Source: Nocardioides zhouii
GTDB taxonomy: Bacteria > Actinomycetota > Actinomycetes > Propionibacteriales > Nocardioidaceae
Direction of reading: 5' to 3'
DNA length: 64,000 bases
Assembly: GCF_004137345.1 (NCBI RefSeq)
Contig: NZ_SDWV01000014.1
Coordinates: 56,775-120,774 of the forward strand
The notes under the pieces are model-generated. The model was given only the letters and a program-made list of their open reading frames with translations, was not told the origin of the DNA and ran no database searches. The position numbers were made by a program, and so were the translations under genes. How positions within the stretch are numbered: the first letter of the stretch is position 1; each line of letters begins with the position of its first letter. Positions 16,714 to 25,256 of the stretch are shown here, piece after piece.

Positions 16714-17178
16714 TCAGCGGCGGAACCTGACCGGCTCGCCGAGGTAGCGCTCGAGGTCGGCGCGTACGCCGTCGCTCAGTGGCCACGCGGACTGGGCGGC
16801 GTGGTCCCAGAGGACGTTGACGCACTCCCAGACGGCGGCGGGGCCGCCGTCCGCCTCGACTCGCAGCTCGGCAGCGACGGTGAACGAGCTCCGGCCGATC
16901 CGGCTGACCCAGAGCGAGGCGAGGAACGGCTGGTAGGGCACGAAGCGCATCTCGCCGTGGTACTCGATGGACTGCGAGGCGACGAGCTCCGAGACGCCCT
17001 CGTCGACGGCGTGGAGCAAGCCGGTCCCGCCCGCCGGCAGGCCGGGCAGCGGCGCGAACCGCAGGAACTCGTAGCGCGCCTCGTCGAGCACCCGGACGGC
17101 CTCCACGTTGTCGACGTGGCCGGCGAGGTTGATGTCGCGGTAGCGCGCCTGGATCTCGGTCGTGAAGGTCTCACCCAT
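16714..17178 (-). CDS. Acyl-CoA thioesterase, hotdog (4HBT) family
   Basis: 154 residues from ATG 17178. The start of the fold, 'RYRDINLAGHVDNVEAVRVLDEARYEFL', matches 4-hydroxybenzoyl-CoA thioesterase-type enzymes, with Asp in 'RYRD' as the likely catalytic residue and the conserved His-Val-Asp-Asn turn. 'SIEYHGEMRFVPYQPF' and 'SSFTVAAELR' follow the usual strand order. Such enzymes hydrolyse acyl-CoA or acyl carrier thioesters; chain specificity is unknown. CAGACT is 6 nt upstream. It is divergent from the DUF3151 gene with only 43 bp between starts. Confidence 0.9.
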   Translation of the reverse strand: MGETFTTEIQARYRDINLAGHVDNVEAVRVLDEARYEFLRFAPLPGLPAGGTGLLHAVDEGVSELVASQSIEYHGEMRFVPYQPFLASLWVSRIGRSSFTVAAELRVEADGGPAAVWECVNVLWDHAAQSAWPLSDGVRADLERYLGEPVRFRR

Positions 17179-17208
17179 GGGGGAAGTCTGTCGGACCGGG
17201 GCCGGGCC

Positions 17209-17214
17209 TAGTGT
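17209..17214 (+). promoter_or_regulatory. Probable -10 box of leaderless DUF3151 transcript
   Basis: TAGTGT, 7 nt before ATG 17222. The divergent thioesterase start is only 43 bp away, so both promoters share this small gap. Confidence 0.5.
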
Positions 17215-17221
17215 TGCGGGC

Positions 17222-17647
17222 ATGACCTCGAGCTTCGGCGACCTGATGGCCGGTCCCCCGCCCACCCACCTCCCCGCCGACCCGGCCGACGCCGAGCTCG
17301 CCGGTGGTGACGCCCCGGCGGCCGTCGTACGCCGTCACCCGGCCTCGCCCGCGGCGTGGGCCGCGCTGGCGCTGCAGGCCAAGGACGCCGGGGCCGACGA
17401 CGTGACCGTGTACGCGTACTCGCGGGTGGGCTACCACCGCTCGCTCGACATGCTGCGCCGCAACGGCTGGAAGGGCCACGGCCCGGTGCCGTGGGAGCAC
17501 GAGCCCAACCGCGGCTTCCTCCGCTCGCTCGCCCTGCTCGCCCTCGCCGCCCGCGCCATCGGCGAGACCGAGGAGTGGGACCGCTGCTCGTCCTTCCTCC
17601 GCGACTCCAGCGCGACTGCGGCGGACGTGCTGCTCACCGACGACTGA
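17222..17647 (+). CDS. DUF3151 family protein
   Basis: 141 residues, a conserved actinobacterial family without known function. Conserved features are 'PADPADAEL' near the N-terminus, 'HPASPAAWAALA', 'VYAYSRVGYHRSLDMLRRNGWKG', and 'PWEHEPNRGFLRSLALLALAARAIGE', giving a mostly helical, TPR-like soluble protein. No membrane segment or signal peptide. In many actinobacteria this gene lies near fba and purA; here purA and fba are each about 5 kb away, a loose echo of that linkage. Confidence 0.88.
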   Translation: MTSSFGDLMAGPPPTHLPADPADAELAGGDAPAAVVRRHPASPAAWAALALQAKDAGADDVTVYAYSRVGYHRSLDMLRRNGWKGHGPVPWEHEPNRGFLRSLALLALAARAIGETEEWDRCSSFLRDSSATAADVLLTDD

Positions 17648-17732
17648 CCGCTCGTCGCGCGAGACCGACCGCTCGTCGGCGTACGGGCTCCACTCGCCTC
17701 CCAGGGGTGGGTGACCGCCGTCACGGCGGGAG

Positions 17733-17738
17733 TACGTT
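17733..17738 (+). promoter_or_regulatory. Probable -10 box for the DUF3311-symporter operon, with a dyad upstream
   Basis: TACGTT, 7 nt before ATG 17746. Directly upstream, CCGCCGT-C-ACGGCGG (17715-17729) is a perfect dyad in the position of an operator. Confidence 0.45.
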
Positions 17739-17745
17739 GCTGGGC

Positions 17746-18030
17746 ATGAATCCCGGGAACACACCTCCACAGTCGCGCCCTGAACAGGGCCCACCGCCGA
17801 CCGACATGCGCAAGATGGCGCTCGCCGGCGTCCTGCTCGTCATCCCGATCGTCGTGCTCCTCTGGGTGCCGCACTACGCCAAGGTCGAGCCGAAGCTCTT
17901 CGGCTTCCCCTTCTTCTTCTGGTACCAGTTCCTCTGGGTCTTCATCTGCTCGGCGCTGACCTGGACGGCCTACAAGCTGACCCTCTCGGCGCGCGGCAAG
18001 ACCACGCACAAGGTGGGTGAGGACCGATGA
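17746..18030 (+). CDS. DUF3311 small membrane protein
   Basis: 94 residues with two hydrophobic helices (about 25-43 and 52-74) separated by 'HYAKVEPKLFGFPFFFWYQF'. DUF3311 proteins are small partners encoded just upstream of sodium:solute symporters, and that is the case here: the ATGA overlap with the next gene means coupled translation. A proline-rich N-terminus is cytoplasmic by charge. It probably helps assembly or stability of the symporter, by analogy with other small SSS partners; this is inference. Confidence 0.88.
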   Translation: MNPGNTPPQSRPEQGPPPTDMRKMALAGVLLVIPIVVLLWVPHYAKVEPKLFGFPFFFWYQFLWVFICSALTWTAYKLTLSARGKTTHKVGEDR

Positions 18031-19757
18031 CGCCGCAGCTCTCCGTCATGGCCGCCGACACCGGCGGGATCAACGGCGTCGCACTCGCAGTGCTGATCGC
18101 TCTGTTCCTCCTCGTCACCGTGGCGGGGTTCATGGCCTCGCGCTTCAAGCGCGCGGAGTCGCTCGAGTCGCTCGACGAGTGGGGGCTGGGAGGTCGCTCG
18201 TTCGGCACATGGATCACGTGGTTCCTGCTCGGCGGTGACCTCTACACGGCGTACACCTTCGTGGCCGTGCCGGCGGCGATGTTCGCCACCGGCGCTGTTG
18301 CCGGGTTCTTCGCGGTGCCGTACACGATCATCCTGTACCCGATCATCTTCATCTTCATGGCGCGGCTGTGGTCGGTGAGCCACCGCCACGGCTACGTCAC
18401 CACGGCGGACTTCGTCCGCGGTCGGTACGACGACCGGGTGCTGTCTCTCGCGGTCGCGGTGACCGGCTTCGTCGCGACGATGCCCTACATCGCACTGCAG
18501 CTCGTCGGCATCCAGGCGGTGCTCGAGGTGGCCGGCCTCGGTGGCGGCGACAACATCGTCGCGAAGGACGCACCGCTGTTCATCGCCTTCGCCCTGCTGG
18601 CGGCCTACACCTACTCGAGCGGCCTGCGCGCTCCTGCAGTGATCGCCTTCGTGAAGGACATCCTGATCTACGTCGTCATCATCGTCGCGATCATCTACCT
18701 ACCCGGCAAGGTCGGCGGCTGGGAGGCGATCTTCGGTGCCGCGCAGGACAAGATGGACGCCAACAACGTCGCGGCGGCCGAGGCGGGCCTCCCGCAATCG
18801 TCCTCGTTCGTGCCCGGCTCCGGTGCCTTCTGGGCGTACGCCACCCTGGCGCTGGGCTCGGCGATGGCCCTGTTCATGTACCCGCACTCGATCACCGCGT
18901 CGCTGTCGTCCAACTCGCGCAACACGGTCCGCCGCAACGCCGCGCTCCTGCCGGCGTACTCCTTCGTGCTCGGTCTCCTGGCCCTGCTCGGCTGGGTCGC
19001 CATCGCGGCCGGGACCACGCCGATCGGTCTCGACGGCGAGCCCAATGCGCAGCTGGTCATCCCGCAGCTCTTCGAGGACATGTTCCCGGCCTGGTTCACC
19101 GGGGTCGCGTTCGCCGCGATCGCGATCGGCGCGCTCGTGCCGGCCGCGATCATGTCGATCGCCGCGGCCAACACCTTCAGCCGCAACATCTACAAGGAGT
19201 GGCTCAAGAAGGACGCCACCCCGGCGCAGGAGGCGAAGGTCTCCAAGCTGATGTCGCTGCTGGTGAAGGCGTTCGCGCTGGTCTTCGTGCTGACGCTGGA
19301 CAAGCAGAACGCGATCAACTTCCAGCTGCTCGGTGGCATCTGGATGATGCAGACCTTCCCGGTGATCGTGTTCAGCCTCTTCACGCGGTGGTTCCACCGC
19401 TACGCCCTGCTGGTGGGCTGGGCGGCCGGCATGGTCTACGGCACGATCGAGGCCTACCAGGTCGTCAACCCGGTGACCGGCAAGCACTTCGGTGGCTCGC
19501 TGGCCCTCATCCCGGGCATCGAGCGGATGGGCTACATCGCGATCACCGCGTTCGTGATCAACGTGGTGCTCGCCGTGGTACTGACCGCGATCCTCAACGC
19601 CATGAAGGTCTCCAACGGCAAGGACGAGACGATCCCGTTCGACTACTTCGCCGACGCCGACGACCCGCGGGTCCAGAAGGACCTCGCGGAGCACTCCACG
19701 CACGACAAGGAGTACGGCGACCCGGACGACATCCCGGGCAACGCGCCGGCGCGCTAG
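18027..19757 (+). CDS. Sodium:solute symporter (SSS family, monocarboxylate-type)
   Basis: 576 residues with about 13 hydrophobic helices. Features of the SSS family are present: 'EWGLGGRSFGTWITWFLLGGDLYTAYTF' (as several short blocks near residues 51-80), 'AVTGFVATMPYIALQLVGI', 'MFMYPHSITASLSS'-like segment near 290 and 'SIAAANTFSRNIYKEWL' near 380. Pairing with a DUF3311 protein is typical of MctP-like carriers for pyruvate, lactate or acetate, but substrate is not proven. The C-terminal 45 residues are acidic and cytoplasmic. A strong hairpin follows at 19777. Confidence 0.92.
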   Translation: MTPQLSVMAADTGGINGVALAVLIALFLLVTVAGFMASRFKRAESLESLDEWGLGGRSFGTWITWFLLGGDLYTAYTFVAVPAAMFATGAVAGFFAVPYTIILYPIIFIFMARLWSVSHRHGYVTTADFVRGRYDDRVLSLAVAVTGFVATMPYIALQLVGIQAVLEVAGLGGGDNIVAKDAPLFIAFALLAAYTYSSGLRAPAVIAFVKDILIYVVIIVAIIYLPGKVGGWEAIFGAAQDKMDANNVAAAEAGLPQSSSFVPGSGAFWAYATLALGSAMALFMYPHSITASLSSNSRNTVRRNAALLPAYSFVLGLLALLGWVAIAAGTTPIGLDGEPNAQLVIPQLFEDMFPAWFTGVAFAAIAIGALVPAAIMSIAAANTFSRNIYKEWLKKDATPAQEAKVSKLMSLLVKAFALVFVLTLDKQNAINFQLLGGIWMMQTFPVIVFSLFTRWFHRYALLVGWAAGMVYGTIEAYQVVNPVTGKHFGGSLALIPGIERMGYIAITAFVINVVLAVVLTAILNAMKVSNGKDETIPFDYFADADDPRVQKDLAEHSTHDKEYGDPDDIPGNAPAR

Positions 19758-19776
19758 GTCGTACGCCGCTTCGTCG

Positions 19777-19828
19777 AGCGGTGCGTGAGGGGGATCCCCG
19801 AGGCCGGGAATCCTCCTCGCGCACCGCT
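19777..19828 (+). terminator. Strong hairpin after the symporter operon
   Basis: A 19-bp stem (19777-19795 with 19810-19828, two G-T pairs) encloses 14 nt. It ends the symporter operon and separates it from the MFS gene, which supports placing the MFS start downstream at 19878. Confidence 0.75.
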
Positions 19829-19877
19829 GTGTCGGCTCGGGGGAAGCAATGTCGGCCCGCGGGTGTTCACTGGAATC

Positions 19878-21401
19878 GTGATTGCCACCCAGAGCCCGAC
19901 GTCCGCGACCGATTCCGACGTACGTCCGTGGCCCGCCCTCGGCGCGCTGTGCGTCGGCTTCTTCATGATCCTGGTCGACATGACGATCGTGTCGGTGGCG
20001 ACGCCCGCGATCCTCGAGACGTACGCCCCGCACGGCGCGACGGTCAACGACGTCATCTGGGTGACCAGCGCCTACCTGCTGGCCTACGCCGTCCCGATCC
20101 TGATCACCGGGCGGCTGGGTGACCGCCTCGGCCCGAAGCGGATGTACCTCGGCGGCCTCGTCGTCTTCACGCTCGCGTCGCTGTGGTGCGGCCTGGCCTT
20201 CGAGCTCTCCGCGAGCATCTGGATGCTGGTGGCCGCGCGAGTGGTCCAGGGCTTCGGTGCCGCGATGGTCGCGCCGCAGACGATGGCCGTGATCACGCGC
20301 ATCTTCCCGCGGGAGAGCCGCGGGTCGGCGATGAGCCTGTGGGGCGCCACCGCGGGTGTTGCCACCCTGGTCGGCCCGATCCTCGGCGGCGTGCTCGTCG
20401 ATCTCGCGGGATGGGAGTGGATCTTCTTCATCAACATCCCCGTCGGCGTGGTCGGCTTCTGGCTCGCGTGGCGGCTGGTGCCGTCGCTGGAGGTCCACGA
20501 GCACTCGTTCGACTGGATCGGCGTCGCGCTCAGCGGCGTCGCCCTGCTGCTGATCGTCTTCGGGATCCAGGAGGGCCACGCGTTCGACTGGAACGCGACG
20601 ATCATCTCGATGATCGTCGGCGGTCTCGCGGTCGGCTCGGCCTTCATCTGGTGGCAGTCGCGGATGACCCGCGAGCCCCTCATGCCGCTCTCGCTCTTCC
20701 GCGACCGCAACTTCTCGCTGGCCAACCTCGCGATCGCCAGCGTCGGCTTCGTGTTCGCATCGATGGGCTTCCCGCTCATGCTGTGGGCGCAGCTCGTCCG
20801 CGGCGACTCGCCGACGCAGGCCGGGCTCCTGCTCGCGCCGATGGCCGTGATGTCGATCCTCCTCGCGCCGGTCGCCGGCAAGCTGACCGACCGCGTGCAC
20901 CCGCGAATCCTGGCCGGGGCCGGGCTGACCGTGCTGGCGATCTCGCTGCTGCTGCTCGCCTCGGTGATCGGTCCCGACACCCCGCTCTGGCAGATCCTCG
21001 GTGCGATGGGCCTGCTCGGCATCGGCAGCTCCTTCGTCTGGGCTCCGCTGACGACCACGGCCAACCGCAACCTGCCGCTCCACCAGGCCGGCGCCGGCGC
21101 CGGGATCTACAACGCCAATCGGCAGATCGGCTCCGTCATCGGCGCGGCAGCGATCGCCGTGCTGATCGACAGCCGGCTCGCCGCCAACGGCCTTGCCGAC
21201 GGCGGCGGCACCAGCGAGGCATCTGTCGGCGGCACCCTGCCGGACGCCGTGCACGCGGCCTTCAGCACCTCGATGTCGCAGGCGATGTTCCTGCTGCCCG
21301 CGATCCTCGTCATCGGCGTGCTGGCCGTGCTCTTCTTCGAACGGCCCCAGCACTTCGCCGCAGCGCCGGCCCCCGCCGAGGCCGTCGCTCCCCAGGCCTG
21401 A
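19878..21401 (+). CDS. MFS drug efflux transporter, DHA2 (14-helix) type
   Basis: 507 residues from GTG 19878; the open frame reaches back to 19785 but that part lies in the terminator hairpin. About 14 hydrophobic helices. DHA2 hallmarks are 'LVDMTIVSVATPAI' in helix 1, motif A 'GRLGDRLGPKRMYLGG' after helix 2, and motif C-like 'PILGGVLVDLAGWEWIFFINIPVG'. The family exports drugs and other amphiphiles by proton antiport. No regulator is adjacent. It is convergent with fba. Confidence 0.92.
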   Translation: MIATQSPTSATDSDVRPWPALGALCVGFFMILVDMTIVSVATPAILETYAPHGATVNDVIWVTSAYLLAYAVPILITGRLGDRLGPKRMYLGGLVVFTLASLWCGLAFELSASIWMLVAARVVQGFGAAMVAPQTMAVITRIFPRESRGSAMSLWGATAGVATLVGPILGGVLVDLAGWEWIFFINIPVGVVGFWLAWRLVPSLEVHEHSFDWIGVALSGVALLLIVFGIQEGHAFDWNATIISMIVGGLAVGSAFIWWQSRMTREPLMPLSLFRDRNFSLANLAIASVGFVFASMGFPLMLWAQLVRGDSPTQAGLLLAPMAVMSILLAPVAGKLTDRVHPRILAGAGLTVLAISLLLLASVIGPDTPLWQILGAMGLLGIGSSFVWAPLTTTANRNLPLHQAGAGAGIYNANRQIGSVIGAAAIAVLIDSRLAANGLADGGGTSEASVGGTLPDAVHAAFSTSMSQAMFLLPAILVIGVLAVLFFERPQHFAAAPAPAEAVAPQA

Positions 21402-21559
21402 GCGCGGTCGCCGTACGCCGTCTGGCCGCGCGCGGCGGTGGTCCACCCACATTCGGGCGAGTCCACAGGTGGCTCCGGCACCGCCGCCTCGGCGTCCCGC
21501 GCGCGACACGCCAGCGAGCGGTGGCCCAGCCACAATCCGGCTGACCGGAAGGTGGGTGT

Positions 21560-21575
21560 ACCACCGCTCGGTGGT
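21560..21575. terminator. Small hairpin between MFS and fba genes
   Basis: ACCACCG-CT-CGGTGGT lies 15 bp after the fba stop on its strand, within a 188-bp convergent gap. The rest of the gap holds two loosely similar GGTGG..CCA stretches and no ORF. Confidence 0.45.
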
Positions 21576-21589
21576 GCGTGACGAAGGGG

Positions 21590-22624
21590 TCAGCCGGCGA
21601 GCGACGTGCCGGCGGAGCGGAGGTTCTGGCAGGCCTCGACGATGCGCGCGGCCATGCCCTCCTCGGCAGCCTTGCCCCAGGCGCGGGGGTCGTAGAGCTT
21701 CTTGTTGCCGACCTCGCCGTCGACCTTGAGGACGCCCTCGTAGTTCGCGAGCATGTGGCCGGCGACCGGGCGGGTGAAGGCGTACTGGGTGTCGGTGTCG
21801 ACGTTCATCTTCACCACGCCGAAGTCGACGGCGTCGCTGATCTCCTGGGCGGTGGAGCCGGAGCCGCCGTGGAAGACGAGGTCGAAGGGGCGCGCGTCGT
21901 CGCCGAGGCCGAGCTCGGAGGCGGCGGCCTCCTGGGCGGCCTTGAGGATCTCGGGGCGCAGCTTGACGTTGCCCGGCTTGTAGACGCCGTGCACGTTGCC
22001 GAAGGTCAGCGCGGTCAGGTAGCGGCCGCGGTCGCCGGCCCCGAGCGCCTTGATGGTCGCGATCGCGTCCTCGGGGGTCGTGTAGAGCTGGTCGTTGATC
22101 TCGTTGTCGACACCGTCCTCCTCGCCGCCGACGACTCCGACCTCGATCTCGAGGACCATCTGCGCCGCGGCGCACTTGGCGAGCAGTTCCTCGGCGATCC
22201 GGAGGTTCTCGTCGAGCGGCACCGACGAGCCGTCCCACATGTGCGACTGGAAGAGGGGGGCCTCGCCGCGAGCGACGCGCTCGGCGGAGATGTCCAGCAG
22301 CGGCCGGACGAAGCCGTCGAGCTTGCCCTCGGGGCAGTGGTCGGTGTGCAGCGCGATGTTGATGGGATAGTTCTTGGCGACCTCGGCGGCGTACGCCGCG
22401 AACGCGACGGAGCCGGTGACCATGTCCTTGATGCTCGGGCCGGAGAGGTACTCAGCGCCTCCGGTGGACACCTGGATGATCCCGTCGGAGCCGGCGTCGG
22501 CGAACCCCTTGAGCGCGGCGTTGAGGGTCTGGGAGGACGACACGTTGATGGCCGGGTAGGCGAAGCTCTTCGACTTCGCGGCGTCCAGCATCTGCGCGTA
22601 GACCTCGGGGGTGGCGATGGGCAT
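21590..22624 (-). CDS. fba: Fructose-bisphosphate aldolase, class II
   Basis: 344 residues from ATG 22624, behind GAGGAGAA. Zinc-dependent aldolase of glycolysis and gluconeogenesis. Metal and substrate motifs: 'ALHTDHCPEGKL' (zinc His and catalytic Asp, near residue 95), 'EIEVGVVGGEEDG' near 160, 'LTFGNVHGVYKPGNV' (zinc His) near 205, 'DLVFHGGSGST' (zinc His and phosphate loop) near 252, 'VKMNVDTDTQYAFT' near 275. The N-terminal 'AINVSSSQTLNA' matches class IIA. Monocistronic. Confidence 0.98.
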   Translation of the reverse strand: MPIATPEVYAQMLDAAKSKSFAYPAINVSSSQTLNAALKGFADAGSDGIIQVSTGGAEYLSGPSIKDMVTGSVAFAAYAAEVAKNYPINIALHTDHCPEGKLDGFVRPLLDISAERVARGEAPLFQSHMWDGSSVPLDENLRIAEELLAKCAAAQMVLEIEVGVVGGEEDGVDNEINDQLYTTPEDAIATIKALGAGDRGRYLTALTFGNVHGVYKPGNVKLRPEILKAAQEAAASELGLGDDARPFDLVFHGGSGSTAQEISDAVDFGVVKMNVDTDTQYAFTRPVAGHMLANYEGVLKVDGEVGNKKLYDPRAWGKAAEEGMAARIVEACQNLRSAGTSLAG

Positions 22625-22782
22625 CGGGGTTCTCCTCGGAAGCGGTCGTTCAGGCGCTGCCAACCCTAGTGGCTACCCGCGGGTCGCTTCAGCGGTCCGA
22701 TTTCGTCTCAACCCGTGACAACCGATGGGGCCGGTGCTCCGTGTCCAGCGGTGCAAGACTTCGCACTGGGGGAAGGACCGGG

Positions 22783-23697
22783 ATGAGCACCGACATCGAC
22801 TGGCAGCACGAGCTCGACACCTCGTTCGGCGCCGGGGAGGACGTGCCCACCGGGCACTACGTCGCCGCGGGACGCACGGCCGTACGCCGCCGCCGCGCCA
22901 CGTCCGTCGCGCTCGTCGCGGCCATGACGATCGGCATCGGAGCCGCGTGGGCGAGCGGTGCCGGCACCGCGCCCCGCAGCGATGACCCCGTGGCGACCCA
23001 GCCGTCGGCCCCCACCACCGATGTGCAGCCGACGACGTCGGCGCGCGAGGCCCGCAAGGCACGGCTGGAGCGGATGCGCGACGCCGCGCGTGAGCAGCTG
23101 ACCCGGATGAGCTTCCCGGGAGTGCTGACGTACGCCGGCCTGGTGCTGGCGCCGGGCGGCGGTCCGGTCCTCGAACGGGTGCCGAACCCGATGGGTTACA
23201 CCGCAGACGAAGGCCGCTCCCTCGGCATCCGACTGATGGTGGACGGTCAGGAGCAGTACGCGCTCCTGACCGCATACCCGAATGACGGCTCGTCCTCGAT
23301 GAACGTGCTCAGGACGGGCGACTTCGACGGCTGGTTGGCGCAGGCGGTGCGGAGCCAGAACACCCTGGACGTCGCCAACGGGGTGACGGCCTCGTCCGGC
23401 GACACGGGCGGCCAGCCCTGGTTGACGCTCGACGGCCAGGGCGGTCTCGCGTCCGCGCGATCCGGCGTCGTGATCGTCGAGGTGCGCGCCGAGGTCGACC
23501 TCGGCGACAACTTCTCCGCGGGCGCCACCCGCGCGGGCGTCGTACGCCTCCTGGTCGACGGCCGCTCCGAGTTCGCGGCCTACCGGGTCATCGACGGCAC
23601 GCTCGACGTCATCCCGGGCGGCGGCAGCTTCGACTCGATCAGCGCCTTCATCACGTCGGCCCGTGAGCAGTACGCCTCCGGGGCGGGCCTGCGATGA
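22783..23697 (+). CDS. Membrane-anchored protein upstream of a SigE-type sigma factor, possible anti-sigma
   Basis: 304 residues from ATG 22783 behind GGAAGGA. A short cytoplasmic part (about 38 residues, ending in an Arg-rich stretch) precedes one hydrophobic helix (about 38-55), then an extracytoplasmic region with 'SAREARKARLERMRDAAREQL' as a probable helix and a beta-rich C-terminus. Its stop overlaps the sigma gene start as ATGA. Topology suggests a regulator of that sigma factor, but there is no known anti-sigma motif. Similar modules in actinobacteria have the sigma gene first; here it is second. Confidence 0.75.
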   Translation: MSTDIDWQHELDTSFGAGEDVPTGHYVAAGRTAVRRRRATSVALVAAMTIGIGAAWASGAGTAPRSDDPVATQPSAPTTDVQPTTSAREARKARLERMRDAAREQLTRMSFPGVLTYAGLVLAPGGGPVLERVPNPMGYTADEGRSLGIRLMVDGQEQYALLTAYPNDGSSSMNVLRTGDFDGWLAQAVRSQNTLDVANGVTASSGDTGGQPWLTLDGQGGLASARSGVVIVEVRAEVDLGDNFSAGATRAGVVRLLVDGRSEFAAYRVIDGTLDVIPGGGSFDSISAFITSAREQYASGAGLR

Positions 23698-24191
23698 GCC
23701 GACCCGACCGCGACGCGGCCTTCAGCGAGTTCGTCGCCGCCCGGCAGGGACACCTGCGCCGGGTGGCGTACGCGTTGTGCGGCGACTGGCACCGCGCCGA
23801 GGACCTCCTGCAGACGTCGCTGACCAAGCTCTACGTCGCCTGGCCGCGGATCCGGCACGAGGGCGGCGAGGAGGCCTACTGCCGCCAGATCATGGTGCGG
23901 GCCAACATCGACGAGTCCCGCAGGCCGTGGCGTCGCGAGCGACCCAGCGACCGGTTGCCGGAGCTCCAAGCCGAGGGGGCGACCCCAGTCGAGGAACGGT
24001 CCGCCCTCTTCGACGCCCTGCAGGACCTCCCCGAACAGCAGCGCAAGGTCGTCGTCCTGCGGCACTGGCTGGGGCTGTCGGTCCGCGAGGCCGCCGTCGA
24101 GCTCGGCATCAGCGAGGGCACCGTGAAGAGCCACAGCAGCCGTGGGCTGGCCGCCCTGGAGGCCGTGCTGTCCCCGCAGCGCCACGCCTGA
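23694..24191 (+). CDS. SigE-family (ECF) RNA polymerase sigma factor
   Basis: 165 residues. Region 2 is 'FSEFVAARQGHLRRVAYALCGDWHRAEDLLQTSLTKLYVAW' (as short blocks over residues 10-52) with 'ARQGHLRRVAYALCGD' typical of the actinobacterial SigE family; region 4 is 'LPEQQRKVVVLRHWLGLSVREAAVELG' with 'SEGTVKSHSSRGLAAL' as recognition helix. It should direct transcription of a small regulon. Translationally coupled to the membrane protein before it. The ORF ends before a run of three hairpins. Confidence 0.92.
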   Translation: MSRPDRDAAFSEFVAARQGHLRRVAYALCGDWHRAEDLLQTSLTKLYVAWPRIRHEGGEEAYCRQIMVRANIDESRRPWRRERPSDRLPELQAEGATPVEERSALFDALQDLPEQQRKVVVLRHWLGLSVREAAVELGISEGTVKSHSSRGLAALEAVLSPQRHA

Positions 24192-24218
24192 CGCGCTCGC
24201 CCGCGTCCAAGGTCGGGG

Positions 24219-24339
24219 GAGGGTGACTGCACCCTCACGGGTATGGCACCGGCGCCCTGATCGGCCTACGTTGTGCTCGACCACGGCTCCCGCAGCCGTG
24301 AGCGATGGGGCGGTCCGGGAGGCCGTGGGGACCTCCCGG
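24219..24339. terminator. Three successive hairpins in a convergent gap
   Basis: GAGGGTG-N4-CACCCTC (24219-24236), CACGGCT-N5-AGCCGTG (24282-24300) and CCGGGAGG-N9-CCTCCCGG (24315-24339) lie between the sigma gene stop and the methyltransferase stop. The outer ones are well placed as terminators; the group could also be a structured RNA. No gene is visible in this 177-bp gap. Confidence 0.5.
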
Positions 24340-24368
24340 CCCGCTCTCGTGCACGCAGTCGGGAGTGC

Positions 24369-25058
24369 TCAGCCGCGCCAGGCGTCCGCGCCGCCGAGGT
24401 CGGCGTACGCCCGGACCCAGCTGTGCATCGCGATCGCGGCCGCCGAGCTGGCGTTGATCGAGCGGGTCGAGCCGAACTGGGCGATCGAGAAGGTGCCGTC
24501 GCACACCTCGCGCGCGGACTCCGACAGGCCGGGACCCTCCTGGCCGAAGAGGAAGCAGACCCGACGGGGCAGCTCCATCGTCTCGAGGTGCAGCGAGCCC
24601 GGCAGGTTGTCGATGCCGAGGAGCCGGACGGGTCCGCCGGACTCTGGCGGGAGCCCGTGGAGGTACGCCGCCAGGCTCGCGGCGTCGGGGTGGTGGCGGA
24701 CGTGCTGGTAGCGGTCGGTGACCATCGCGCCGCGCCGGTTCCAGCGACGGTTGCCGACGATGTGGACCTCCGCAGCCAGGAAAGCGTTGGCGGTGCGGAC
24801 GATCGTGCCGATGTTGAAGTCGTGCTGCCAGTTCTCGATCGCCACGTGGAAGTCGTGGCGCCGGGTGTCGAGGTCCGCGACGATCGCCGCCATCGACCAG
24901 TAGCGGTAGCGGTCGACGACGTTGCGGCGGTCGCCCTCGCGCAGCAGGTCCGGGTCCCACCGCTCCCCCTCGGGCCAGTCGCCCTCCCACGGACCGACCC
25001 CCACCTCGGGCGGGCCGTGCGGCATCGGGTCGTACGGCGCCCGCTGGTCCTCGTGCAT
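24369..25058 (-). CDS. TrmH/SpoU-family RNA methyltransferase
   Basis: 229 residues. SPOUT trefoil-knot motifs are in order: motif 1 'NIGTIVRTANAFLAAEV' near residue 82 with the catalytic Asn and Arg, motif 2 'CFLFGQEGPGLS' near 170, motif 3 'AQFGSTRSINASSAAAIAMHSW' region near 195. These enzymes 2'-O-methylate ribose in tRNA or rRNA using S-adenosylmethionine. The N-terminal 60 residues are charged and Pro/Trp-rich ('GPWEGDWPEGERWDPD'), not the usual RNA-binding domain, so the RNA target is unknown. TACTGT is 6 nt before the ATG. Confidence 0.9.
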   Translation of the reverse strand: MHEDQRAPYDPMPHGPPEVGVGPWEGDWPEGERWDPDLLREGDRRNVVDRYRYWSMAAIVADLDTRRHDFHVAIENWQHDFNIGTIVRTANAFLAAEVHIVGNRRWNRRGAMVTDRYQHVRHHPDAASLAAYLHGLPPESGGPVRLLGIDNLPGSLHLETMELPRRVCFLFGQEGPGLSESAREVCDGTFSIAQFGSTRSINASSAAAIAMHSWVRAYADLGGADAWRG

Positions 25059-25064
25059 GCGGGA

Positions 25065-25070
25065 ACAGTA
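25065..25070 (-). promoter_or_regulatory. Probable -10 box of leaderless TrmH-like gene
   Basis: TACTGT on the minus strand, 6 nt before ATG 25058. Confidence 0.45.
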
Positions 25071-25243
25071 GGCGTGCCGCCCGAGCCTCGGCCGTCGCGA
25101 GCGGCGGGGGACGCGTGCAGCGGCAAGGCGGAGGAGGGAGACGTGACGGAGTCACGGCGACTGACGACAACGAAGCCGGTGTGCGTGTCCCGCGTCGCGC
25201 AGCAGGCCATGGGCTCGGGCGACGCGCCTTGGGCCGCGCTGGC

Positions 25244-25249
25244 TAGGGT
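25244..25249 (+). promoter_or_regulatory. Probable -10 box of leaderless DedA gene
   Basis: TAGGGT, 7 nt before GTG 25257. It supports that start over an in-frame GTG at 25143, which has a strong GGAGGAGG but poor coding character after it. Confidence 0.45.
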
Positions 25250-25256
25250 GACGCGC

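Noticed and set aside
19785..19877. Longer N-terminus for the DHA2 transporter
   Set aside because: The extra 31 codons lie largely in the 19-bp stem of the preceding terminator hairpin and lack DHA2 similarity.
18699..22238. 1179-codon open frame on the minus strand
   Set aside because: It covers the symporter, the DHA2 transporter and aldolase genes in the wrong frame or strand and has no recognisable domains.
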